Origin: a bacterium
GTDB taxonomy: Bacteria; Vulcanimicrobiota; Vulcanimicrobiia; Vulcanimicrobiales; Vulcanimicrobiaceae
Length of the DNA stretch: 64,000 bases
Assembly: GCA_021794205.1 (NCBI GenBank)
Contig: JAJYRH010000001.1
Coordinates: 62,001 to 126,000, forward strand
Reading direction: 5' to 3'
Position numbers and translations under genes: made by a program. Below, one piece after another: positions 51,980-60,591 of the stretch. Every line of letters begins with the position of its first letter. Position 1 is the stretch's first letter. The notes beneath the pieces are model-generated. The model was not told the origin of the DNA, did not search any database, and saw only the letters and a program-made list of their open reading frames with translations.

Positions 51980-53212
51980 TTACAGCCGCTCTATCCAGGT
52001 GGCGATTTGTTCGCCGCCGGGTTCCTCCGCCGTCATTCGCGCGGCGATCTCCCGGCACGCGTTCGCGACCGCCGGATCGTTCAGGAGCGTCGCGAGCGCG
52101 CGCGCCCAGCGTTTCGCCGAAGCTTTTGGAGCGACGCTTTCGGCGACGCCGAGCGCTTTGAGCCGCGCGGCGTTATCGGGCTGGTCGAACGTGAACGGCG
52201 TTATCAATTGCGGCGTGCCGGCGGCAAGCACCGTTGCACTCGTTCCGATTCCACCGTGATGGACGAACGCCGCAACGCGAGGCGCGAGCACGTCGTATGC
52301 AACGTAGGGCTCGTAATGGATCCACGAAGGCAACGTATCGGGCACTTGATCCCGATACCGCGTGACGAACACCGCGCGCATTCCGAGCCTTTCGGTTGCC
52401 GCAAGGGCGCGTTCGAAAAACAAACGTCCGTGTGCGTGGGCGGAGCCGGGCGTAAAGGCAATCGGCGCTGCCCCGGCCTCCAAAAACGCGCGCAACGCGT
52501 CGGAAAGTCGCTCGTCGGGTGCGGCGGGTAAGCGTGGAAACGTCGCGCACACGGCGTTGGGAGGCCAATCGCGTTGCGGCGCTCCGTACCATGCCGGAAA
52601 CGCACCGATGACGCGCTCCGGCGAATTCATCCATCGCCGTATGCTTCGGACCGGCGGCAGCGCGATCGTGGAACGAAATGCATTGAGTTTCGGACAAAGC
52701 AAGAAGCTCATGCCCCGGTCGATCGAGGCGATCATCGCGCGCCGCGCCCAGAGCGGCAGATATTTCGCCCACGGCAACGCTGCGAGCGCTCCCGGGTCGG
52801 TCGCCGAGAGCAAGGAAGAGGGCTGCAAATGCACCGTCACGAGCTTCGTTCCCAACTTTTCTTGCAACAACCGCGCGGCCATTCCCAACGTATTCGTAAC
52901 GATGACCGTCTCGTTCGGCCGAACGCAGTCGACGAGAAACGCGTACGCTAAGGGCCAACCATCGCTGAAAAGTCGCAGAACGACGCCGGCCCCTTTTCTC
53001 GGGTGCCAGAGGTCGGGGTTTTGAAGAACCTCTTCGTATTGCTCCCTGCTGCCGGCCTCGATGAAGCCAAGCCCGGCGCCTTCCACCTTCTCGCGAAATT
53101 GTGCGCTCGTTAGCACCTCGACGTCGTGCCCGCGCCGGCATAACGATTCGCCGATTGCGATAAACGGATAGACATCCCCGGCGCTGCCAACGGTGTAGAT
53201 TAAAACGTGCAT
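51980..53212 (-). CDS. Glycosyltransferase family 1 (UGT/MGT-like)
   Basis: This encodes 410 residues with the GT-B fold of family 1. N-terminal HVLIYTVGSAGDVYPFIAIGESLCRRGH (acceptor side, residues 2-29) and C-terminal donor site HHGGIGTSATVLAAGTPQLITPFTFDQPDNA (about 338-368), where HHGG.GT...AG.P....P...DQ is the signature. Members glucosylate or rhamnosylate lipids, sterols or antibiotics. GSAGDVYP is like the sterol/erythritol-type UGTs. It is alone with no clear biosynthetic partner; acceptor unknown. Confidence 0.9.
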   Translation of the reverse strand: MHVLIYTVGSAGDVYPFIAIGESLCRRGHDVEVLTSAQFREKVEGAGLGFIEAGSREQYEEVLQNPDLWHPRKGAGVVLRLFSDGWPLAYAFLVDCVRPNETVIVTNTLGMAARLLQEKLGTKLVTVHLQPSSLLSATDPGALAALPWAKYLPLWARRAMIASIDRGMSFLLCPKLNAFRSTIALPPVRSIRRWMNSPERVIGAFPAWYGAPQRDWPPNAVCATFPRLPAAPDERLSDALRAFLEAGAAPIAFTPGSAHAHGRLFFERALAATERLGMRAVFVTRYRDQVPDTLPSWIHYEPYVAYDVLAPRVAAFVHHGGIGTSATVLAAGTPQLITPFTFDQPDNAARLKALGVAESVAPKASAKRWARALATLLNDPAVANACREIAARMTAEEPGGEQIATWIERL

Positions 53213-53234
53213 TGCAGCGCCTTAAGCAGCGACA

Positions 53235-53621
53235 CTAGTTTTTACGAGTCATTTGGAAGGCAGAGCCCAAAGGCGTTGCGACATAATAGGAGATGCTGTT
53301 CGGGTTTTGGTCGATTGTGAATCCCGTAAAGATCGGCGCGATCAGCGAACCGTTGGCATCGCACTTCCAGATCGTCCATTCCAAGAACCAGTCATGAACC
53401 GCGCGATCGTAATGCAAAATCTGGTCGAAGCGCGCTCCCGGTCGCACGCGATCGAAGGTCGCCGGTTTCTTCTGGTCGCGTTGTTGGACGGTCATCGTAA
53501 AGCAGTGCGTGGTGTCGTTCCATACCACGAACCGGTGGGCGAGAAAGTCCGCCGATGCGGAATGGGGAGTGAGGCCAAACAAGATCGCGGTTACCGCAAG
53601 AATTCGAACGAGGCGTTTCAT
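53235..53621 (-). CDS. Small exported protein of unknown function
   Basis: This encodes 128 residues with a good signal peptide ending SASA (about 24). The mature ~104 residues are beta-rich and aromatic (HRFVVWNDTTHCFTMTVQQ, DWFLEWTIWKCD) with two Cys that may pair, and a TPLGSAFQMTRKN end. It lies 22 bp after the glycosyltransferase's start and 14 bp from the secretin's stop on the same strand. No family recognised. Confidence 0.6.
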   Translation of the reverse strand: MKRLVRILAVTAILFGLTPHSASADFLAHRFVVWNDTTHCFTMTVQQRDQKKPATFDRVRPGARFDQILHYDRAVHDWFLEWTIWKCDANGSLIAPIFTGFTIDQNPNSISYYVATPLGSAFQMTRKN

Positions 53622-53635
53622 TCAGTGATCCTCCG

Positions 53636-55189
53636 CTACGGTTTCGGTGTCGGTGACGTGGTCGGCGCCGAGGGTGCTGTCGGCGTTGTCGGATTTGTTG
53701 GTCGGTCGAGTGAGTGGAAGCTCTTCGATAGAACGTGTGGAGTGATGACCAAGTACAGGTTGGTCTTCTGACTCGTTTTGTTGACTTGGCGGAAAAAGGC
53801 GCCGAGTATCGGTATGTCGCCGAGCCCCGGAACCTTGCTCAGCGTTTTGATCTCTTGGTCTTGCAGCAGCCCGCCGATGATCACCGACTGGCCGTCTCGG
53901 ACCGTCGCTGCGGTCAACTCCTGGCGCACCGCGATGCGCGGTGCGGTCTGCACGTAACTCAGAATGCTCGAGACTTCGGAGAAAATATCGGCCGTTACTT
54001 CCCCGTCCTCGGCAATACGCGGAAGGATTTCGAGGCTGACGCCGACGTTAATGTATTGGAGTTGTTGCTGCACGATGGTCGTGCCGCCTGAGGGAACGAC
54101 GACCGAGCTGAAGATCGGCACCGCTTCACCCGAGAGGATCGCCGCCATACGATTATCGAGCGCCAGGATGCGCGGTTGCGCGAGGATCTTCGCTTGGCCT
54201 TGCTGTTGGAGCGCCTGTAACTGCGCGGAGAGGGCAACGCCGGAGCTAGGTGTGCCGCTTCCGCTAACCGCCCCCGGAAGCGTTCCCGCATTAAAAGTCG
54301 CGGTCGCGAGGTGCCCGCTCGGCGAATAGTCGATGCCGAGATCGTATTGGCCGGTTTGGGTGAGTTCGACGATCTGGGTTTGGAAGAGCACGCTGCGTTG
54401 CGGCGTATCGACGAGGCGAATCAAGCGTTCGTACGGCGCGATCTCGCTCGGAGTACCGCGCAGAATCACCGCGTTCAATCGGCGATCGACGCTCACGTGG
54501 TCGTTGATATAGACGCCCTGCGGCAGATCCTTCGGAAGGAGCGCGTAGGTCGGTAACGTGACGTAGCTTGGAGCCGCGCTGCTGGATGAATACGAGGAGC
54601 TCGATGAAATCGACGAACTCGGCGTCGGTTGTGCGAATGGTGACTGCGCGCGGAAGTTATCGACCGATGGGACGGTGACGCCACTCTTGATGAGCCCGGC
54701 GACTTCGCTGACGTCGGCATACGAAAGCGGGATGATCTTGATGCCTTCGGCAGAGGTCGTAACCGGGCCGGGCAGATGCGCTTCTTGGTCGCTGCGGTAT
54801 GCGGGAATATGCACGACGATGCGCGATCCTACGGTATCGACGCGCGGAACGACATCGTTCTTGAGGCGGATATCGACGAGCAGGCCGACCCCGGCGAAGG
54901 GCGCGATCTTCGCCGAGACGATTTCGCCGGCGGGATCGAAGACGCCGGGTAATCGTTTGCCGCGCTCGACGCCGAAAAGCAACACTTTTACGTCGTTGCG
55001 CTTTGCGTGGACGATCTGCGATGAGGGCGCGAAGCTGTCGAAATCGAGAACCAGTTGCACGCTGCCGTCGGCGGCAGGCGTCTCGCTGTACGCAACGAGT
55101 TGGGTCTCGCGAGCGAGTGCCGGGTGAATCGGTACGACCAGCGTGTACAAAAAGAACAAAGCCGCACAGAGGGCAATCGACCGACGCAT
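53636..55189 (-). CDS. Secretin (GspD/PilQ superfamily)
   Basis: This encodes 517 residues. Signal peptide (about 1-26), an AMIN-like N-terminal beta domain (VQLVLDFDSFAPSSQIV...VKVLLFGV), a Ser-rich low-complexity linker (near 190-205), an N-domain (RLNAVILRGTPSEIAPYERLIRLVD, about 240-265), and the conserved C-terminal secretin pore (about 290-495) with VPGLGDIPILGAFFR and LYLVITPHVL. The tail is Pro/Thr-rich. It should form an outer-membrane ring for type IV pili or a type II system, but no pilM-P, gspE or pilin gene is adjacent. Confidence 0.87.
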   Translation of the reverse strand: MRRSIALCAALFFLYTLVVPIHPALARETQLVAYSETPAADGSVQLVLDFDSFAPSSQIVHAKRNDVKVLLFGVERGKRLPGVFDPAGEIVSAKIAPFAGVGLLVDIRLKNDVVPRVDTVGSRIVVHIPAYRSDQEAHLPGPVTTSAEGIKIIPLSYADVSEVAGLIKSGVTVPSVDNFRAQSPFAQPTPSSSISSSSSYSSSSAAPSYVTLPTYALLPKDLPQGVYINDHVSVDRRLNAVILRGTPSEIAPYERLIRLVDTPQRSVLFQTQIVELTQTGQYDLGIDYSPSGHLATATFNAGTLPGAVSGSGTPSSGVALSAQLQALQQQGQAKILAQPRILALDNRMAAILSGEAVPIFSSVVVPSGGTTIVQQQLQYINVGVSLEILPRIAEDGEVTADIFSEVSSILSYVQTAPRIAVRQELTAATVRDGQSVIIGGLLQDQEIKTLSKVPGLGDIPILGAFFRQVNKTSQKTNLYLVITPHVLSKSFHSLDRPTNPTTPTAPSAPTTSPTPKP

Positions 55190-55216
55190 GGGCGCACCTT
55201 GGCGAGGAGGCGAGGT

Positions 55217-56686
55217 TTACCCTGTTGCCCGTTCTTGCAATCGGGAGGTTGCTCGTTCTGCTTGCATGGCGATTGCGTTTGCCATTCCGCCAAAAATGAA
55301 CGCATGGAACGGTGCGACCGCATACCAATAGATGAGGCCGAGGAGGCCGCGCGGTTCGAAAAACGCGGTCTGCGTGAGGCGCGTCGTGCCGTCGCCCACG
55401 GCATCCGCCGCGAACTCGAGCCAGGCCTCGCCCGGGAGTTTCATTTCGGCTCGCAGCCGCAACAGGTGCCCCGGTTCGTAGGATTCGACGCGCCAAAAAT
55501 CTACGGCATCCCCGAGACGCAGCTCGGTCGCGCTACGCCGGCCGCGCCGCAAGCCGACGCCGCCCATCGCCTTGTCCATGCTGCCGCGCAACCTCCAAAG
55601 CCAATTCCCGTAGAGCCAGCCACGCTTCCCTCCGAGTTGCGAAAAGACGGAGGCCACGACGTGCGGCGGCGCTTTTGCCGCGCACTCGCGGCGGTCGATG
55701 AGCATGCCTTCGCGGACGCCCGAAAAATTCGCCGGTACCCCTCGAAGATCGAATGCGTCGAACCAGGTCGTTTCGGGCGCGTTGGCGCGGTAGCGATCGA
55801 GCGCGCGCGTGACGGCTAGGTCGAAGCCCTCGGGAACGATCTGCGGAAAATCCACGGTCGCCGAAGGGTCGCGAACGATCACTTCGTTGCTCAATCCGAG
55901 GATGAGCGGTTGGGCGAGCCGTGCGGAGATCGGCGTGACGATATGCACCCAGTACGACGATAGGCGCGGAGTAAAAAACGGAACGATGATGACGCGACGA
56001 TGGAGGTGGCGTATCCGCGCGTAGCGGAGCATCATATCTCGATAGGTAATCGTATCGGCGCCGCCGATTTCGTAAATTTTCGATTCGTGTTCGGGAAGGT
56101 CGAGCGCCGCCACGAGATAGAGTAAGACGTCGCGCACGGAGATCGGTTGCGAGAGCGTCGTCACCCAGCGCGGTGCGATCATCACCGGCAGCCGCTCGGT
56201 AAGGTAGCGCATCATTTCGAACGAGATGCTTCCGCTGCCGACGATCATCGCCGCGCGAAACTCGGTGCACGCGACGCCGCTCGCCCGGAGGATCTCGCCC
56301 ACCTCGTGCCGGCTGCGAAGGTGGTGCGAAAGTATTTCGTCGTCGCTCCCGAGGCCGCCGAGATAGACGATCCGTCGTACTCCCGATTCGCGAGCGATTC
56401 TTCCAAAGAGCTCGGCCGCCGCGCGGTCGCGTTCCTCAAACTCTCGTGAGTCGCTCATCGAATGAACCAGATAGTATGCCGCATCGACATCCGTGCAGGC
56501 CGCCCGTAGACTTCGTTCGTCGAAAACGTCGCCTTCGACGATTTCGGCTTGCGGGAATCGGCCATCGAGGCGCTTCGCGTCGCGAGCCATGCAGCGCACG
56601 TTGTAGCCCGCTTCGATCAGGCGCGGAATCAGGCGACCGCCGATGTACCCGGTCGCCCCGGTTAGCAAAATTCGGCGGGGGCTCAC
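55217..56686 (-). CDS. NAD(P)-binding SDR with C-terminal DUF2867
   Basis: This encodes 489 residues from a GTG overlapping the upstream GST stop (GTGA). The N-terminus is an atypical SDR Rossmann fold (LLTGATGYIGGRLIPRLIEAG; GATGYIGG nucleotide loop), with YLGGLGSDD near 120. From about residue 330 the DUF2867 domain follows (VFSQLGGKRGWLYGNWLWRLRG..., SYEPGHLLRLRAEMKLPGEAWLEF, quoted in pieces), ending in a hydrophobic segment (LIYWYAVAPFHAFIFGGMA). It is the YbjT-like family of unknown reductase function. Coupling to a glutathionyl-hydroquinone reductase suggests quinone or xenobiotic metabolism. Confidence 0.85.
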   Translation of the reverse strand: MSPRRILLTGATGYIGGRLIPRLIEAGYNVRCMARDAKRLDGRFPQAEIVEGDVFDERSLRAACTDVDAAYYLVHSMSDSREFEERDRAAAELFGRIARESGVRRIVYLGGLGSDDEILSHHLRSRHEVGEILRASGVACTEFRAAMIVGSGSISFEMMRYLTERLPVMIAPRWVTTLSQPISVRDVLLYLVAALDLPEHESKIYEIGGADTITYRDMMLRYARIRHLHRRVIIVPFFTPRLSSYWVHIVTPISARLAQPLILGLSNEVIVRDPSATVDFPQIVPEGFDLAVTRALDRYRANAPETTWFDAFDLRGVPANFSGVREGMLIDRRECAAKAPPHVVASVFSQLGGKRGWLYGNWLWRLRGSMDKAMGGVGLRRGRRSATELRLGDAVDFWRVESYEPGHLLRLRAEMKLPGEAWLEFAADAVGDGTTRLTQTAFFEPRGLLGLIYWYAVAPFHAFIFGGMANAIAMQAERATSRLQERATG

Positions 56687-57609
56687 GAGCCGTGCTTCAG
56701 ACGCTCGCGCCCGTGCGGCGCGTCGAGCAGCAGCAGCGGCCCGATCGGCACGATGCGCGTCGGGTTGATATCGTCGTGCGTCATATAATAGTGACGTTTG
56801 ATATGGTCGAAGTTGACCGTCTCGGCGATGCCCGGAATCTGGTAGAGGTCGCGCAGGTAGCCCGACAGGTTCGGGTAGTCGGCGATGCGGCGAAGGTTGC
56901 ACTTGAAATGCCCCACGTACACGGCATCGAACCGAACGAGCGTCACGAAAAGACGCCAGTCGCTCTCCACCGGACGATCGCCGAAAAGATAGCGACGCGT
57001 TGCGAGCCGTTCGTCGAGCCGATCGAGCATGGCGAAGAGCGCGCGTGCCGCCTCTTCGTACGCGCTCTGCGAGGTCGCAAAGCCCGCCTTATAGACGCCG
57101 TCGTTCACGGTGGTAAACATCTCATCATTCAACGCATCGATCTCTCCGCGAAGCGCTTGAGGATAGAGATCGAGCGACGCGTCGCCGATCGCATCGAACT
57201 CGGTTTCGAACATGCGCATGATGTCGTCATCGGAATTGCTGACGATACGGTTGCTTTCCGTGTCCCAGAGAACGGGCACGGTGACGCGCCCGCGGTAGCT
57301 CGTGTCGGTCGCGCGATAGAGTTCGCTGAGGAAGCGTTCGTCGAAACGCCATCCGCGTTCGTCGCGAATCGGGTCGACCACCGTCATCGGGATCGCGCGT
57401 TCCAGTTTCTTTAATTTGCGAGTCACGATGGTGCGGTGCGCCCACGGGCATGCGAGCGAAACGTAAAGATGGTAGCGCCCGGCGACCGCGGGATACGGCG
57501 AACTCCCGTCCGCGCGTACCCAATCGCGAAAGGCGTCCTGCTGGCGGAGAAAGCGCCCGTCCTCGCTCTGTTCGTCGGGGAATTGGGCATTTGCGCGAAG
57601 GTCGTTCAT
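56683..57609 (-). CDS. Xi-class glutathione S-transferase (glutathionyl-hydroquinone reductase)
   Basis: This encodes 308 residues. Catalytic Cys is in SLACPWAHRT (about 51-60), the Xi-class signature CPWAHR, and the C-terminal helices contain DWRLFVTLVRFDAVYVGHFKCN and HDDINPTRIVPIGP. E. coli YqjG and fungal Ecm4 remove glutathione from glutathionyl-hydroquinones. The genome must then make glutathione or a similar thiol, a point to test. It is first in the operon with the SDR gene. Confidence 0.92.
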   Translation of the reverse strand: MNDLRANAQFPDEQSEDGRFLRQQDAFRDWVRADGSSPYPAVAGRYHLYVSLACPWAHRTIVTRKLKKLERAIPMTVVDPIRDERGWRFDERFLSELYRATDTSYRGRVTVPVLWDTESNRIVSNSDDDIMRMFETEFDAIGDASLDLYPQALRGEIDALNDEMFTTVNDGVYKAGFATSQSAYEEAARALFAMLDRLDERLATRRYLFGDRPVESDWRLFVTLVRFDAVYVGHFKCNLRRIADYPNLSGYLRDLYQIPGIAETVNFDHIKRHYYMTHDDINPTRIVPIGPLLLLDAPHGRERLKHGS

Positions 57610-57723
57610 ACTCGCTTCAATCGCGCGGGCGCCGGAGAAGGTTGCCCCACGCGCGCTCGTTCTTCAAATCTTCCAAAAAAGAACGGTTCGCGGCGCTACG
57701 GTTACGACGTAAGGAGAGAACCG

Positions 57724-59241
57724 ATGCGCCACTTTCTCCCGCTGTTGCTCGCCCTCACGTTGTTCGGGATCGCCACGCCGCCGCCGACGGCGCCGGTCGA
57801 CCTTTCGAATATCGTTGCCGCGGCGAAGCCTGCAGTCGTCTTTATCGTTGCCCTCGGCCCGTCGGGAACGCAATCCGGGTCGGGGTTCGCGGTTGCGACG
57901 ACCGCAACCGACACGACGATCGTCACCGTCAACCACGTCGTCGAAGGTGAGTCGCAGGTGGATGTCGTGTTCGACAGCAACGAACGCGAACGGTACACCG
58001 CGCGCATCGTTCGACGCGACCACGTGCGCGACGTCGCCATCCTCAGCGTTCCCATCGGCAATCGCCCGACGCTCGCCCTCGCACCACCCGAGAGCATTCG
58101 AGAGGGAATGAGCATCGCGCTGATCGGCTACCCCATGGCGACCATCGCGTTCAAAAAAATAAACGGAGACGCGCTTCGCCCGTCGATCCACGGTGGGATC
58201 GTCAGTGCGATTCGGCTCGACGGCGAGCTCGTCCAGTTCGATGCCGCCACCTATCACGGCGATAGCGGGGCGCCGATCCTCGACGCGCGCACCGGGAATG
58301 TGATCGCGATCGTTCACGGTGCCGAACTCGACCCGAGCTACGTCGCCCGCGGGCTCGAACAAGCGTTGCCCGGGAGCGCGTACGGCCCCAGCTCCGCGAC
58401 GATATCGTTGGTGATGAACGGCGCCGCCTCTTCGGCTGCCGCAACGACGACGAAAAGAAGTTCGAGCGCCTATCGCATCGGCTACTTTTTGGCGCCAAGA
58501 GGCGAAGGCACGCCCGTAAGCAAGGCGATAAATGAGGTGTTCCTCAGCAAGGTTATGGCCCGTATTCCGCCATTTTTTACAGCGCACAACGAAATGTATC
58601 TCATTCCGGTCACGTTAACGCAACGCGAATTCGCGTCGGTCAGTGGGCTCTCCGGAAAATGCGAAGACGACCGCATCGGCGGAGTCATCGTGCCGAACTA
58701 CACCTGGAGTATCAGCCCGCAAGTAGCCAGCGTTGAGGTTGATCTCTCGATCGCCGATTGTCACGGCATTACATACTATCGTGAGACGAAAACGAAATCG
58801 GAAAACCCCGCCTTTGCCCATCGTACGCCCTCGGCGGAGATCTCGGATATGGGTAGCGACCTCATGGATCAGTTACTTGCTGATTTGTCCGACTACCGTG
58901 CGAAGCATTTCGCCGAATGGAACAGCTTCACGCGCTTCGGGCTCGCTCTCGATCCCACGGCGCCGGGGCGATACCTGCTCATGCTCTATCGCAAGGTGCC
59001 CGACGGGTTCCGGATCGTCGATGTCTCTCCGAACGGCCCCGCCGACCGCGCCGGCCTGCGCGCCGAAGATATCATCGCGAGCGTGAACGGCAAGAACGCC
59101 TCGGCGATGACTCCCGAAGCGTTTGCCGCAGAGTTCGACAATCCGACGGTGACGGTGAGCGTGCTCCGTCCAGGAGGCCCGGTCACGATCCTCGTGCACA
59201 CGTTGAGTTACGCCGAACTCCTTCAATCGCTGGGGCAATGA
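57724..59241 (+). CDS. Exported trypsin-like protease with PDZ domain
   Basis: This encodes 505 residues; AGGAGAG lies six bases before the ATG. Signal peptide (about 1-20). The chymotrypsin-like triad is visible: His in VTVNHVVEG, Asp in HVRDVAILSV and Ser in YHGDSGAPI. A region of ~180 residues of unknown fold follows (about 235-420), then a C-terminal PDZ domain (VDVSPNGPADRAGLRAEDIIASVNGK). It resembles HtrA/DegP but the long middle insert is not typical. It should act on misfolded or surface proteins outside the cytoplasm. Confidence 0.88.
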   Translation: MRHFLPLLLALTLFGIATPPPTAPVDLSNIVAAAKPAVVFIVALGPSGTQSGSGFAVATTATDTTIVTVNHVVEGESQVDVVFDSNERERYTARIVRRDHVRDVAILSVPIGNRPTLALAPPESIREGMSIALIGYPMATIAFKKINGDALRPSIHGGIVSAIRLDGELVQFDAATYHGDSGAPILDARTGNVIAIVHGAELDPSYVARGLEQALPGSAYGPSSATISLVMNGAASSAAATTTKRSSSAYRIGYFLAPRGEGTPVSKAINEVFLSKVMARIPPFFTAHNEMYLIPVTLTQREFASVSGLSGKCEDDRIGGVIVPNYTWSISPQVASVEVDLSIADCHGITYYRETKTKSENPAFAHRTPSAEISDMGSDLMDQLLADLSDYRAKHFAEWNSFTRFGLALDPTAPGRYLLMLYRKVPDGFRIVDVSPNGPADRAGLRAEDIIASVNGKNASAMTPEAFAAEFDNPTVTVSVLRPGGPVTILVHTLSYAELLQSLGQ

Positions 59242-59337
59242 AGGTCGCCGGTCTCCATCAACGGGAATGCATGTATTCGCTTCGAACGGGGTATATCCCC
59301 AAAGCTACGTTTTAGTGCGTAGAGAAGCGATATAAAT

Positions 59338-60033
59338 ATGAACAATTTCTCGAAGCTGCTTGCAGGCGCCGTTTTGACGTTCTCTGCATCGGCATTTTCG
59401 CTGCCCGCCGTCGCACAGAGCGTGCAATCGCCATATGTCGATTCGGCTTGCGGAGCTTGGCAGGGGAATACGTGGGTTCCCAACGGGCGCTGCAGCGATG
59501 CAGACCGAACCTTTAAGCATCAATACGTTGCCGGAACGATCGTCTCGGTAACGGGGCATCTCGTAACGGTGCAGCGCAGTAAGGGGCGGCTCGTCATCGA
59601 CGATCAACTCGCACTCAATCGCCAGATGACCGGAAAAGTCGCCGTCGGCCGGAGAATCCTGGCGCACGGCTACTGGCGTAATAAAGTGTTCTACGCCACG
59701 ATGATCCAGCCGAATACCGCCACCGGTAAGGCATCGGCGGTTATGGCGACGCCCTACGTGGACTCGCGGTGCGGAACCTGGCGTGGGAATGCATGGCATT
59801 CGAACGGCACGTGTACGAGAACCGTCGATATGTATAGGCATCAGTACGTTGCTGGAACCATCACCGGCGTGACCGGCCACCTCGTTACCATTCAACGGAG
59901 CAAGGGTACGCTCGTTATCGACGACCAACTTGCGTTAAATCGAAAAATGACCGGGACGGTTGCCGTCGGGCGCCGGATTCTCGCTCACGGTTACTGGCGC
60001 AACAAAGTGTTTTACGCCACGCTGATCCAGTAA
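59338..60033 (+). CDS. Secreted protein with two tandem copies of one domain
   Basis: This encodes 231 residues with a signal peptide cleaved after AVAQ (about 27). Residues 31-124 and 138-231 are copies of the same ~94-residue unit: PYVDS-CG-W-GN-W--NG-C, then HQYVAGTI--VTGHLVT-QRSKG-LVIDDQLALNR-MTG-VAVGRRILAHGYWRNKVFYAT-IQ, with the last 18 residues of the core identical. The second half of each unit looks like a DUF5666-type small beta-barrel. Two Cys per unit could form disulfides. Function unknown. Confidence 0.75.
   Translation: MNNFSKLLAGAVLTFSASAFSLPAVAQSVQSPYVDSACGAWQGNTWVPNGRCSDADRTFKHQYVAGTIVSVTGHLVTVQRSKGRLVIDDQLALNRQMTGKVAVGRRILAHGYWRNKVFYATMIQPNTATGKASAVMATPYVDSRCGTWRGNAWHSNGTCTRTVDMYRHQYVAGTITGVTGHLVTIQRSKGTLVIDDQLALNRKMTGTVAVGRRILAHGYWRNKVFYATLIQ
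59428..60030 (+). repeat. In-frame tandem duplication inside 59338-60033
   Basis: Unit 1 is 59428-59709 and unit 2 is 59749-60030 (94 codons each), joined by a 13-codon spacer. The protein copies are far more alike than third codon positions, which differ often (for example in the GRRILAHGYW stretch), so the duplication is not very recent and the amino-acid sequence is kept by selection. Confidence 0.8.
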
Positions 60034-60060
60034 CGGTTCCACATTCCTCGGAGAATGGAG

Positions 60061-60102
60061 AACGCTCGTTCTACGCGTGGTCGCGTGGGCGAGCGTTTTT
60101 TT
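60061..60102 (+). terminator. Intrinsic terminator after the duplicated secreted protein
   Basis: Arms AACGCTCG (60061-60068) and CGAGCGTT (60090-60097) pair perfectly; inside, ACGCG-TGGT-CGCGT (60073-60086) makes a second helix. Seven T follow (60096-60102). It is a good Rho-independent terminator for the plus strand and overlaps the end of the convergent 63-codon gene. Confidence 0.85.
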
Positions 60103-60262
60103 CGGGTAACGTCGGAAGCATCGTCTCGGCTTCGGTAATGAGCTCTTCCCCGGCGATCATGCCGGTCGCGTCGGCGTTGAGAATCGCGTCGCGAAAGTCG
60201 TTGGTACGAGCATTGTCGTCGACGTGTTCGGCCTGACGATGTTTATGGTTTTTGTGTTTCAT
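60071..60262 (-). CDS. Small charged protein of unknown function
   Basis: This encodes 63 residues: a His/Lys-rich start (MKHKNHKHRQ), then an acidic-helical middle (DFRDAILNADATGMIAGEELITEAETMLP). No Cys, no membrane segment. A TATACA -10-like hexamer lies seven bases before the ATG (60270-60275 reversed), so a leaderless transcript is possible. The last codons overlap the terminator of the convergent gene. Real-gene status is uncertain. Confidence 0.45.
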   Translation of the reverse strand: MKHKNHKHRQAEHVDDNARTNDFRDAILNADATGMIAGEELITEAETMLPTLPEKNARPRDHA

Positions 60263-60296
60263 GTTGCAATGTATACCCAGCGATGCGAAACCTAAT

Positions 60297-60322
60297 CGGC
60301 GCGCCGGGTATACGGCGCGCCG
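60297..60322. repeat. Two CGGCGCGCCG palindromes around GGTATA
   Basis: The self-complementary 10-mer CGGCGCGCCG occurs at 60297-60306 and 60313-60322, with GGTATA between. Together they can make a 10-bp hairpin or two dimer-binding sites. They lie after the stop of the last DUF2249 gene of the operon (60346) and before the small gene at 60262, so a termination or regulatory role is plausible; no T-run follows. Confidence 0.5.
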
Positions 60323-60345
60323 GATCGATTGAAGCGAGATCCGCG

Positions 60346-60576
60346 TTACGAGCGCCGAATACGCACGCGCCAGAGCTCGGGGCCGCTCTCGAGGTACTCG
60401 AATGCGAACGCTCCCGGGTGATCGTGCTCGAGCTCGAAACGCAGCGGGCGAGGATCGTGGTCGTTGAGTAGGGTGAGGGCGTCACCGGAGGCTAACGTCT
60501 CGAGGCGCGCGTGGATGGTGGGGTGCTTGCGTGCCGGAGGAATCGTACGAATATCGAGTTCGGCGGTATCGTTCAT
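60346..60576 (-). CDS. DUF2249 protein, last gene of the selenoprotein operon
   Basis: This encodes 76 residues: LDIRTIPPARKHPTIHARLETLASGDALTLLNDHDPRPLRFELEHDHPGAFAFEYLESGPELWRVRIRR (abridged; key pieces LDIR.IPP..R...I, LLNDHDPRPL, W.V.I.R). This is the DUF2249 fold related to TusA/SirA-like small alpha/beta proteins, often beside hemerythrins and nitric-oxide genes. It starts 15 bp after the selenoprotein stop. It is one of three DUF2249 genes in the operon. Confidence 0.85.
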   Translation of the reverse strand: MNDTAELDIRTIPPARKHPTIHARLETLASGDALTLLNDHDPRPLRFELEHDHPGAFAFEYLESGPELWRVRIRRS

Positions 60577-60591
60577 GGATGCATCTTCCTT

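Noticed and set aside
59428-60030. CRISPR-like or tandem DNA repeat
   Set aside because: Only two long units, inside one coding frame and diverged at third positions; it is a protein domain duplication.
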